Origin: an uncultured Flavobacteriia bacterium
Lineage (GTDB): Bacteria > Bacteroidota > Bacteroidia > Flavobacteriales > Flavobacteriaceae
Assembly (NCBI GenBank): GCA_946482495.1
Contig: CAMLRV010000042.1
Location: forward strand, 1-12,591
Reading direction: 5' to 3'
DNA: 12,591 nt
Of this stretch, positions 1-5,078 are shown piece by piece; position 1 is the stretch's first letter, and every line of letters begins with the position of its first letter. Under the pieces are notes generated by a model. It was given only the letters and a program-made list of their open reading frames with translations. It did not search any database and was not told where the DNA came from. A program made the position numbers and the translations under genes.

Positions 1-54
1 AGAAATAAATCGTTCCACGCAGCCGCTACTGCGCCAAGCCGCGGAACGTTAGCA
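1..54 (+). repeat. attC-like repeat R0 (right half only, cut by window start)
   Basis: This is the right half of the cassette repeat, truncated by the window edge. It ends with the core site GTTAGCA at 48-54, preceded by GCCAAGCCGC (33-42). CGTTCC (11-16) pairs with GGAACG (43-48), and GCAG/CTGC can pair inside that loop. It closely matches the right half of the copy at 1346-1507 and precedes the first cassette gene. Confidence 0.75.
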
Positions 55-82
55 GTAACTTTAAAAACATCACGCAAACAGG

Positions 83-385
83 ATGAAAGTATATTGGACA
101 AGTGTTGAATATAAATATGAAAATAATGCCGAAGATTTGGTCGGAGGTTTTGTTTATGCATTTATAAATTCTAACGACGAAAAATCAGCGCTGAATAAAA
201 TTGAAGCTAAACTTAACTCCGAAAATTTAATTGCAATAAACTTTGAGTTCATAGAATGTTATGATGAATTAACTGAGTGGGAAAATAAAAAAATAGCAAA
301 GCATTTTTTAGAGTTATATGAAAAAGCAAAATTGACTAGCGAAGTTATATTTGATGATTTTTATGCTTATCAAAATGGAGAATAA
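83..385 (+). CDS. Hypothetical small cytoplasmic protein, cassette 1
   Basis: A 100-residue acidic protein with no signal peptide or membrane segment. I recognise no named domain. The N-terminal half looks like alternating beta strands and a helix (VYWTSVEYKYENN, then GGFVYAFINS), and the C-terminal half is probably helical (ELTEWENKKIAKHFLELYEKAK). It is the only gene in its cassette: its start lies 28 nt after the GTTAGCA core that ends R0, and its stop lies 9 nt before the TGCTAAC that opens R1. The ATG at 83 is the first in frame after the repeat. Small unknown proteins are typical integron cargo, and its function cannot be inferred. Confidence 0.75.
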   Translation: MKVYWTSVEYKYENNAEDLVGGFVYAFINSNDEKSALNKIEAKLNSENLIAINFEFIECYDELTEWENKKIAKHFLELYEKAKLTSEVIFDDFYAYQNGE

Positions 386-394
386 AAAAGCTAA

Positions 395-556
395 TGCTAA
401 CAGCGGTTTGGCTCAATAGCTACTTTTAGTTTTATAACAACGTTAGATTTTGCTTCGCCTATTCGCAATTCTTGCTCGGGTCCTTGGAAAATCTTATCTT
501 AGCAAGAAATAATCGTTCTACGAAGTCGCTACCCGCTCAGCCGCGGAACGTTAGCA
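395..556 (+). repeat. attC-like repeat R1 (long form, 162 bp)
   Basis: It opens with TGCTAAC (395-401) and closes with GTTAGCA (550-556), exact reverse complements. Inside, GCGGTTTGGC (403-412) is partly complementary to the bases before GGAACG. A perfect 8-bp stem TTCTTGCT (469-476) / AGCAAGAA (501-508) lies in the centre. A competing 7-bp pairing, AGATTTT (445-451) with AAAATCT (488-494), interlaces with it. Its central part (436-518) matches 1386-1468 of the next copy at 80 of 83 positions by my count. It is the long form that retains the AACAACGTT block. Confidence 0.8.
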
Positions 557-576
557 GTAATTAAAAAAAAAACGAG

Positions 577-1341
577 ATGAGAATAGCATTACTAATAGAT
601 GGGGACAATGCTCAAGCAAGTCTAATCAAAGAAATTATTGCTGAAGTCAGCAAATTTGGAAAAGCGACAATCAGACGAATATATGGAGATTGGACAAGTT
701 CAGGAATGAATAGTTGGAAACCAATTTTAAATGAAAATTCAATAAACGCTATGCAGAATTTTGCATATACAACGGGAAAAAATTCTACTGATGGTTCAAT
801 GATTATTGATGCAATGGATATTCTTCATTCCAAATCTATAGATGGCTTCTGTATTGTTTCTAGTGATAGCGATTTTACAGGTTTAGCTAAAAGAATAAGA
901 GAAGAAGGTTTGTTTGTAATGGGAATTGGACGTCAAACAACACCTATTTCATTTGTAAATTCGTGTGAAGTTTTCACCCAAACAGAAAATTTAGATTCGA
1001 AAAAAATTAAAGCTGTAGAACTAGTAGAAGTTTCGAATACTAAATCAACTAAAAAAGTAGTAAAAAATAATAAAAAAGACCAAGAACAAATAACTAGCTC
1101 AGTAAAAATCCCTAAGAAAGAATTGGAAAAAATTGACAAAGCGTTTGATTTAGCGACTAGTGAAGAAGATGAAACACATATAGCAAGAGTCGGAGGAATA
1201 CTTAGGCAAATTGACCCAAGTTTTGATCCAAGATCTTTTGGCTATAAAAATCTGTCTCAGCTGTTTGAAAATATAGGGAAATATGTTGTCGTTAAAAATG
1301 AAATAAATGGATTAAATCATCCTTTGGTAAAATTAAAATAA
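577..1341 (+). CDS. NYN (LabA/PIN-like) domain protein with C-terminal OST-HTH/LOTUS domain, cassette 2
   Basis: A 254-residue predicted RNA-cleaving or RNA-binding protein. Residues 1-135 form a NYN domain, the PIN-like nuclease fold of the LabA family: IDGDNA near the N-terminus gives acidic D8 and D10, followed by TDGSMIIDAMD (D72, D78) and SSDSDF (D97, D99), the acidic residues expected to bind metal. A lysine-rich low-complexity linker spans about 140-180. Residues 182-254 resemble an OST-HTH/LOTUS domain, with the 'FDPRSFGYKNLSQLF' signature, a module that binds RNA. Such proteins are widespread in bacteria, but their physiological targets are mostly unknown. It is the sole gene of cassette 2, between R1 and R2. 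An RNase role, perhaps in stress or phage defence, is inference; the domain call is strong. Confidence 0.88.
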   Translation: MRIALLIDGDNAQASLIKEIIAEVSKFGKATIRRIYGDWTSSGMNSWKPILNENSINAMQNFAYTTGKNSTDGSMIIDAMDILHSKSIDGFCIVSSDSDFTGLAKRIREEGLFVMGIGRQTTPISFVNSCEVFTQTENLDSKKIKAVELVEVSNTKSTKKVVKNNKKDQEQITSSVKIPKKELEKIDKAFDLATSEEDETHIARVGGILRQIDPSFDPRSFGYKNLSQLFENIGKYVVVKNEINGLNHPLVKLK

Positions 1342-1345
1342 CTAC

Positions 1346-1507
1346 TTCTAAAACAGTTTGTCCCAATCGCTACTAATCAATAAATAACAACGTTCGATTT
1401 TGCTTCGCCTATTCGCAATTCTTGCTCGAGTCCGTGGAAAATCTTATCTTAGCAAGAAATAATCGTTCCACGCAGCCGCTACTGCGCCATTCCGCGGAAC
1501 GTTAGCA
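1346..1507 (+). repeat. attC-like repeat R2 (long form, degenerate left end)
   Basis: The right half is intact: CGTTCC..GGAACG hairpin and core GTTAGCA at 1501-1507, plus the perfect 8-bp stem TTCTTGCT (1429-1436) / AGCAAGAA (1451-1458). The left end is decayed: where R1 has TGCTAACAGCGGTTTGG, this copy reads TTCTAAAACAGTTTG (1346-1360), so the left core no longer pairs fully with the right core. Its middle is nearly identical to R1. Confidence 0.75.
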
Positions 1508-1527
1508 AAAACCTAAAATCCTTTTAA

Positions 1528-2205
1528 ATGAAAAAACATCTTAGTATTTTATTTGTTTTCCTGTTTCCGTTTTCAGTCTTTTCTCAAAATATAAAACAAA
1601 TCGATTCTGTTACAATTGCAATGTGCGAATCTCTTGAAAAATCGAAAATTGTAGATGACACTCTAAATGTTAAAGCAATGTTCTTCCAACATTTGCCAGG
1701 AGTCTACGAAAAATTTAACGTATCGTCTCAAAATGAAGCAGATTCTCTAAATGATAAAATATATTATAGATTACAGCGTAATTGCAACTTATTTCGTGAA
1801 ATACTGAGGAGACTTGAACCCAACAAAAGTGATTGGAAAATTCTGAATGAAAAACCATTATCTAAAATTTCTGAAAATGATTTTAAAAAATTCATAAAGC
1901 ATGGTAAATTCACCTATAAAGAATATAATGGCTCAATAGTAAGCGTGACAATTGAAAAAAATGTTTGGCTAGAAATATTTGAAGATGGAACATATTCAAA
2001 ATTGAAATTTATATCTAAAAAGGATGGGGAATTTGATTTGGAGTTTATTGAAAGTAACAACGAAATTCGAAAAAATTTTAGCATTAAAGGAGACATATAT
2101 AATTATGGACTATTTTTAAAAGATGAAAACTGCTATCATACATGGGTTAAAAATAAAGATAATACTATGTCAAGCTTTAAACTTTATCAAATGACCAACC
2201 ACTAA
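1528..2205 (+). CDS. Secreted hypothetical protein, cassette 3
   Basis: A 225-residue protein with a clear signal peptide: basic start MKKH, hydrophobic core ILFVFLFPFSVF, and probable cleavage before Q20. The mature protein is probably periplasmic or outside the cell. No named domain is recognised. Residues about 25-110 look helical with two scattered cysteines, and about 120-225 look beta-rich (GKFTYKEYNGSIVSVTIEK, then WLEIFEDGTYSKLKF), resembling a lipocalin-like or copper-resistance-like barrel without diagnostic motifs. The start lies 20 nt after the R2 core. Unusually, its TAA stop (2203-2205) lies inside the left core of the following repeat (CACTAAC), so the repeat supplies the stop codon. 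Confidence 0.75.
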   Translation: MKKHLSILFVFLFPFSVFSQNIKQIDSVTIAMCESLEKSKIVDDTLNVKAMFFQHLPGVYEKFNVSSQNEADSLNDKIYYRLQRNCNLFREILRRLEPNKSDWKILNEKPLSKISENDFKKFIKHGKFTYKEYNGSIVSVTIEKNVWLEIFEDGTYSKLKFISKKDGEFDLEFIESNNEIRKNFSIKGDIYNYGLFLKDENCYHTWVKNKDNTMSSFKLYQMTNH

Positions 2206-2333
2206 CAGCAGTTTACTTAGTCAGTCGGCTTCGCCTATTCGCAATTCATGCTCGAGTCCGTGGAAAATCTTATCTTAGTAAGAAATAATCGTTCCACTCA
2301 ACCTCTACTGGGCCAAGTCGTGGAACGTTAGCA
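2200..2333 (+). repeat. attC-like repeat R3 (short form, 134 bp)
   Basis: The left core reads CACTAAC (2200-2206) and overlaps the stop codon of the preceding gene. The right core GTTAGCA is at 2327-2333. Compared with R1, R2 and R4 it lacks the block containing AACAACGTT..GATTTTG: the text runs GTCGGCTT directly into CGCCTATTC. The central 8-bp stem is disrupted (TTCATGCT against AGTAAGAA). Confidence 0.75.
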
Positions 2334-2368
2334 GTAATTATTCAAAACCGCATTTAAAATAGTTCACT

Positions 2369-2791
2369 ATGAAATTTAAAAAATCAAATATTTTAGTTGT
2401 TTTCAGTCTTTTCATTTTAAATAGCATTCATAGTCAAACCAGAAGTTTTGATGGAGATACTCAAACTGAAATGAATTATAATGCGGGTAAAGTATATTCG
2501 GAATGGAAAGAAAAAATGGAAAAAGTTTTACTTGATGCTTTTAATCGACATAAACAAGATGAGTTATTTGTAACTAACTTAAAAAAATCGCAAAAACTGT
2601 GGGAAGAGTGGAGAGATGCTGAAATTGAAACATTTTACCCAAACTATAAAGACGAACATTTTTATGGATCTATGCAACCTATTTGTCGTTATTCGAAATT
2701 AATAGATTGGACGGAACAGCGTATTGAACAACTTGAAATCTATTCCAAAGGAGTTACAGAAGAAGATGTGTGTGGACCTGGCAGAATGTAA
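2369..2791 (+). CDS. Secreted LprI/DUF1311-like protein, cassette 4
   Basis: A 140-residue exported protein. Residues 1-22 form a signal peptide (MKFKKSN, then LVVFSLFILNSIHS, cleaved before Q). The mature part resembles the lysozyme-inhibitor LprI N-terminal (DUF1311) family: a 'TQTEMNYNAGKVYSEWKEKM' helix, then 'LKKSQKLWEEWRDAEIETF' with the characteristic aromatic-rich W-x-x-W-R-D, a glycine-containing turn, and 'CRYSKLIDWTEQRIEQL'. Some family members inhibit host-type lysozyme, and many are of unknown function. The usual early cysteines are replaced (N in 'MNYNAG'), and the tail ends in a single Cys (EEDVCGPGRM). It is the only gene in its cassette. The fold assignment is fairly secure; lysozyme inhibition is only a possibility. 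Confidence 0.78.
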   Translation: MKFKKSNILVVFSLFILNSIHSQTRSFDGDTQTEMNYNAGKVYSEWKEKMEKVLLDAFNRHKQDELFVTNLKKSQKLWEEWRDAEIETFYPNYKDEHFYGSMQPICRYSKLIDWTEQRIEQLEIYSKGVTEEDVCGPGRM

Positions 2792-2795
2792 CTAC

Positions 2796-2985
2796 TGCCA
2801 AAAATGGTTTACTTCGTCAGTCGGCTTAACCATGTGTATCACAAAAGCCATTTTTAATATTATAACAACATTTGATTTTGCTCCGCCTCTTCAAAATTCT
2901 TGCTCGAGTTTGTGGAAAATCTTATCTTAGCAATAAAAAATCGTTCCACGCAGCTGCTACTGCACCAAGCCTTGGAACATTAGCA
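2796..2985 (+). repeat. attC-like repeat R4 (long form, both cores mutated)
   Basis: It is the longest and most diverged copy that still keeps the AACAACATTTGATTTTG block. The left core is decayed (TGCCAAA instead of TGCTAAC at 2796-2802). The right core reads ATTAGCA (2979-2985), changing the G of the GTT triplet essential in integron sites. The central stem is broken (AGCAATAA instead of AGCAAGAA). It is probably non-recombinogenic. Confidence 0.7.
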
Positions 2986-3004
2986 ACCATTTTAACTCCT
3001 TACA

Positions 3005-3442
3005 ATGAATAAAATCTGTATTATATTAATAACCATATTTCTTTTTTCAGCATGCCAAAAAACTGGAGAGAAAGATAGATTGAAATTTTCAGGAGTTTAT
3101 GTAACGGATTGCAAATTTATATCTAACATCGATAAGAGTAAACAATATTTGAGATTTTATCCAAATGGAAAATTTATAAATGCAACCACAGTCTGTGAAG
3201 CTACGTCAGAAGATTTGAAGAAATGGTTTCACCTAAAAGGTAACAAAAGTGATTTTTTACATGTAGGAACTTATAAAATCATGGAAAACAAAATAGAACT
3301 TTTAACAATTAAAAAAAATGAAAGTGTCAAATATACTGGAATTTTAAAAAACGACGTTCTTGATTTACAATGGAAAAGCTCAATAACTAAAACTTCTGGA
3401 AAAGAAAAATATCAGTTCTCAGAAATGGTTAACATGAAATAA
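3005..3442 (+). CDS. Small lipoprotein of unknown function, cassette 5
   Basis: A 145-residue predicted lipoprotein. The hydrophobic signal MNKICIILITIFLFSAC ends in a lipobox (FSAC) with Cys17 as the lipid-anchor residue, followed by a charged QKTGEKD spacer. The mature domain is short and beta-rich (FSGVYVTDCKF, LRFYPNGKFINATTVCEA, GTYKIMENKIELLTIKK, YTGILKNDVLDLQW), consistent with a small lipocalin-like or META-like beta barrel, and has two cysteines that could form a disulfide. No named family is recognised. It starts 19 nt after the mutated R4 core and ends 9 nt before R5. Because R4 looks dead, this gene and cassette 4 may now move as one unit. Confidence 0.75.
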   Translation: MNKICIILITIFLFSACQKTGEKDRLKFSGVYVTDCKFISNIDKSKQYLRFYPNGKFINATTVCEATSEDLKKWFHLKGNKSDFLHVGTYKIMENKIELLTIKKNESVKYTGILKNDVLDLQWKSSITKTSGKEKYQFSEMVNMK

Positions 3443-3451
3443 AAAAACTGC

Positions 3452-3585
3452 TGCTAACAGCGGTATACTTAGTCAGTCGGCTTCCCCTCTTCGCAATTCT
3501 TACTCGAGTCCGTGGAAAATCTATATTATCAAGAAAATACGCGTTCCACACAGCCACTAATTCGCCAAGCCACGGAACGTTACCA
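3452..3585 (+). repeat. attC-like repeat R5 (short form, last recognisable full copy)
   Basis: The left core TGCTAAC (3452-3458) is intact. The right core is GTTACCA (3579-3585), with one change from GTTAGCA but the GTT triplet kept. Like R3, it lacks the AACAACGTT block. The central region is diverged (TTCTTACT; ATTATCAAGAAAA). The sequence after the core, CCATTTTAAC (3587-3596), also follows the R4 core (2987-2996). Confidence 0.75.
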
Positions 3586-3651
3586 GCCATTTTAACAAGA
3601 CGAAATTTAAAGCAAAACTCATATTTAAAAAAATATTTTTATATTTCAAAT

Positions 3652-3674
3652 ATTAATCGTAATATTGCAATATA
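3652..3674 (+). promoter_or_regulatory. Probable ArsR operator upstream of arsR
   Basis: A perfect 12-bp palindrome ATATTGCAATAT (3662-3673) lies within a 23-bp segment that recurs with one change upstream of the next gene (4031-4053). It ends 10 nt before the arsR start, the position expected for an autoregulatory ArsR/SmtB operator. I cannot place clear -33 or -7 boxes around it. Confidence 0.65.
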
Positions 3675-3684
3675 TAAATTAATT

Positions 3685-4014
3685 ATGGGAATTACTAAAA
3701 CGGACATATTCAACGAACAGCAAAATAGATTGGCAACAATATTAAAAGCACTTGCCCATCCAGCTCGCATTGCAATTCTTCAATATATTATCAAACAAAA
3801 TGCTTGTATTTGTAATGATTTAGTTAATGAACTTGGTTTAGCACAAGCAACAATCTCTCAGCATTTGAAAGAATTAAAAAACATAGGAATTATTAAAGGT
3901 AACATTGAAGGAACAAGTATTTGTTACTGTATAGATGAGAAAATCTGGTCAGAAATTAAAACTGAATTAAACCTATTCTTTGTAGAAAACGTAAAAACAA
4001 CCAAATGCTGCTAG
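3685..4014 (+). CDS. arsR: ArsR/SmtB-family arsenic-responsive repressor
   Basis: A 109-residue winged-helix repressor of the ArsR/SmtB family. Residues 14-34 (RLATILKALAHPARIAILQYI) are the classic N-terminal helix of the fold. ACICNDL (C41, C43) matches the ELCVCDL-type As(III)/Sb(III) site in the alpha-3 helix. LGLAQATISQHLKELKNIGII (50-70) is the recognition helix-turn-helix, and 71-84 form the wing with another C-x-C (C80, C82). The C-terminus ends KCC, which may add thiol ligands. By family knowledge, arsenite binding releases the operator and derepresses the operon. It is first in a run with the DUF6428 gene, a small membrane peptide and arsC. The ATG at 3685 is 10 nt after the operator palindrome, implying a very short leader. 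Confidence 0.93.
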   Translation: MGITKTDIFNEQQNRLATILKALAHPARIAILQYIIKQNACICNDLVNELGLAQATISQHLKELKNIGIIKGNIEGTSICYCIDEKIWSEIKTELNLFFVENVKTTKCC

Positions 4015-4030
4015 CATTATTTTTGAAAAC

Positions 4031-4053
4031 ATTAATCGTAATATTACAATATA
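4031..4053 (+). promoter_or_regulatory. Second ArsR-type operator, upstream of the DUF6428 gene
   Basis: This repeats 22 of 23 bases of the site at 3652-3674; the G at 3667 is an A here, so the palindrome becomes the near-palindrome ATATTACAATAT. It lies in the 58-nt gap between arsR and the DUF6428 gene, 19 nt before the latter's start. This suggests the structural genes have their own ArsR-controlled promoter. Confidence 0.62.
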
Positions 4054-4072
4054 ACAATAAAATTAATTTACT

Positions 4073-4519
4073 ATGAAACTATCTGAAGTAAAAAGTATTT
4101 TACCAACATTAGACAATGTTGTTTTTCAATTAGAAAACGGAACATATGTTCCTGAACATTTCCATGTGACGGAAATAGGTGTAATAACTAAACATTTCAT
4201 TGATTGTGGAGGAACAATTAGAAACGAAAAAGTTACAAACTTTCAGTTGTGGGATGCTAACGATTACGAGCACAGACTTAAACCTTCCAAACTTATGAAT
4301 ATCATAAAACTTTCTGAAGAAAAGCTTGGTATTGAAGATTCAGAAATTGAAGTGGAATATCAAGATCAAACCATTGGTAAATTCGCATTAGAATTCAATG
4401 GAAATCATTTTATATTAAAAAACAAAACAACAGCATGTTTAGCTTCAGAAGCTTGCGGCGTGCCATCTCAAGTAGAAAATAGCACAGAATGTTGTTCACC
4501 TAACTCTAAATGTTGCTAA
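4073..4519 (+). CDS. DUF6428 family protein with Cys-rich tail (arsenic operon)
   Basis: A 148-residue soluble protein matching, from memory, the DUF6428 family that sits in Bacteroidota arsenic operons between arsR and arsC. The N-terminal two-thirds (1-115) is a compact mixed alpha/beta domain with PEHFHVTEIG (27-36, two histidines), DCGG (C45) and NFQLWDANDYEHRLKP. The tail from residue 120 is rich in thiols: C122, C128, the pair C140-C141, and terminal C147-C148. The clustered cysteines suggest binding of a soft metalloid such as As(III), in the cytoplasm since there is no signal peptide. The biochemical role is not established. It has its own upstream operator and is followed after 2 nt by a small membrane peptide gene. 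Confidence 0.85.
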   Translation: MKLSEVKSILPTLDNVVFQLENGTYVPEHFHVTEIGVITKHFIDCGGTIRNEKVTNFQLWDANDYEHRLKPSKLMNIIKLSEEKLGIEDSEIEVEYQDQTIGKFALEFNGNHFILKNKTTACLASEACGVPSQVENSTECCSPNSKCC

Positions 4520-4521
4520 CC

Positions 4522-4647
4522 ATGAAAGAAAAAGTAATTAAATACAAAAAACCAATAATCATAACAACTTCTGTAATTACACTACAATTATTCTTCGGTT
4601 TTGATCCAAAATTTTGTATCATTAATATGATTTGGCTAACTGTTTAA
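4522..4647 (+). CDS. 41-residue single-span membrane peptide
   Basis: A small gene fitting tightly between its neighbours: ATG 2 nt after the DUF6428 stop and stop 4 nt before the arsC start, so translation is probably coupled. The peptide has a basic N-terminus (MKEKVIKYKK) followed by a mostly hydrophobic stretch from residue 11 to the end, with one Cys at 32 and an FDPKF interruption at 27-31. It is therefore likely an inner-membrane peptide with the positive end in the cytoplasm. No family is recognised. The packing argues that it is real, although it could also be just the spacer needed for coupling. Confidence 0.6.
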   Translation: MKEKVIKYKKPIIITTSVITLQLFFGFDPKFCIINMIWLTV

Positions 4648-4651
4648 AAAT

Positions 4652-5071
4652 ATGGAAGTAAAAAAAATATTAGTACTTTGTACTGGAAACAGTTGCAGAA
4701 GTCAAATTGCAGAAGGCTATTTACACCATTTTGCAAAAAATAAAGCAATTATCTATAGCGCTGGTGTAGAAACACATGGAGTAAATCCAAAAGCTATTGC
4801 TATAATGAAAGAAGATACTATTGATATTTCCAACCATACTTCAAACAATGTGGAAGAATATAAAAATATTGATTTTGATTTCGTAATAACCGTTTGTGAT
4901 AACGCCAACGAAAGATGTCCGTTTTTCCCATCAAAAGCAAAAAGGTTTCACCAAAATTTTCCTGATCCTGCAAAAGCAACGGGAACAGAAGAAGAAGTTG
5001 ACGAAAAATTCAGAGAAGTACGGGATATTATTAAAAACTATTGCAAGGAATTTGTATCTAAAAACTTATAA
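4652..5071 (+). CDS. arsC: Arsenate reductase, thioredoxin-coupled LMW-PTP type
   Basis: A 139-residue enzyme reducing arsenate to arsenite in the cytoplasm. It belongs to the low-molecular-weight tyrosine-phosphatase fold. The P-loop is C10-TGNSC-R16-S, and the other two redox cysteines are C82 and C89 in TVCDNANERCPFFP, with the general acid D105 in NFPDPA. These are the residue numbers of the well-studied staphylococcal pI258 ArsC, which uses C10, C82 and C89 in a relay recycled by thioredoxin, so full activity is expected. The length is usual for the family. It follows the small membrane peptide by 4 nt. Unusually, no acr3/arsB efflux gene follows, although the arsenite product is normally exported. 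Confidence 0.94.
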   Translation: MEVKKILVLCTGNSCRSQIAEGYLHHFAKNKAIIYSAGVETHGVNPKAIAIMKEDTIDISNHTSNNVEEYKNIDFDFVITVCDNANERCPFFPSKAKRFHQNFPDPAKATGTEEEVDEKFREVRDIIKNYCKEFVSKNL

Positions 5072-5078
5072 AAGCAAC

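Larger units (their letters stand above)
1..3585 (+). mobile_element. Integron-like array of five single-gene cassettes
   Basis: Five short genes, all on the + strand, are each followed by a copy of a related repeat (partial copy at 1-54, then 395-556, 1346-1507, 2200-2333, 2796-2985 and 3452-3585). Measured between right-end core sites (48, 550, 1501, 2327, 2979, 3579), the units are about 502, 951, 826, 652 and 600 bp, which is typical of integron cassettes. None of the genes has a convincing TAnnTTTG promoter, as expected if they are read from an external promoter. The gene contents are unrelated while the repeats are homologous, which is the signature of cassette capture rather than tandem duplication. 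No integrase or attI is in the window. The integron assignment rests on repeat architecture and is an inference; an unrelated repeat family inserted after each gene is the alternative. Confidence 0.7.

Noticed and set aside
442..448. Internal GTTAGAT in R1 matches the integron GTTRRRY core exactly and could be a hidden second recombination site.
   Set aside because: The other copies read GTTCGAT (R2) or ATTTGAT (R4), or lack the block entirely, so it is not conserved, and no paired RYYYAAC lies at suitable distance.
933..1139. Minus-strand open frames at 933-1139, 1914-2096, 5923-6117, 7772-7975 and 8730-8918.
   Set aside because: All are antisense shadows fully inside confident + strand genes, with Ser/Phe-rich composition typical of reversed AT-rich coding DNA.
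2724..2930. 68-codon + strand open frame running from the LprI-like gene into repeat R4.
   Set aside because: It lies out of frame inside a well-supported gene and then in the repeat; its sequence has no domain character and the frame is not kept in other repeat copies.
1..3585. CRISPR array or tandem duplication as explanation for the spaced repeats.
   Set aside because: The repeats are far too long and variable for CRISPR, the intervals carry full genes, and the intervening genes are unrelated to one another.
1..3585. Insertion-sequence or MITE insertions as the source of the repeats.
   Set aside because: No transposase or target-site duplications are seen, and every copy sits in the same orientation exactly between a stop and the next start; still possible in principle if no integrase is found.
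4008..4014. TGCTGCTAG at the end of arsR and TGTTGCTAACC at the end of the DUF6428 gene resemble the repeat's left core TGCTAAC.
   Set aside because: Both are explained by codons for the terminal Cys-Cys-stop of these proteins, and no further repeat sequence follows.
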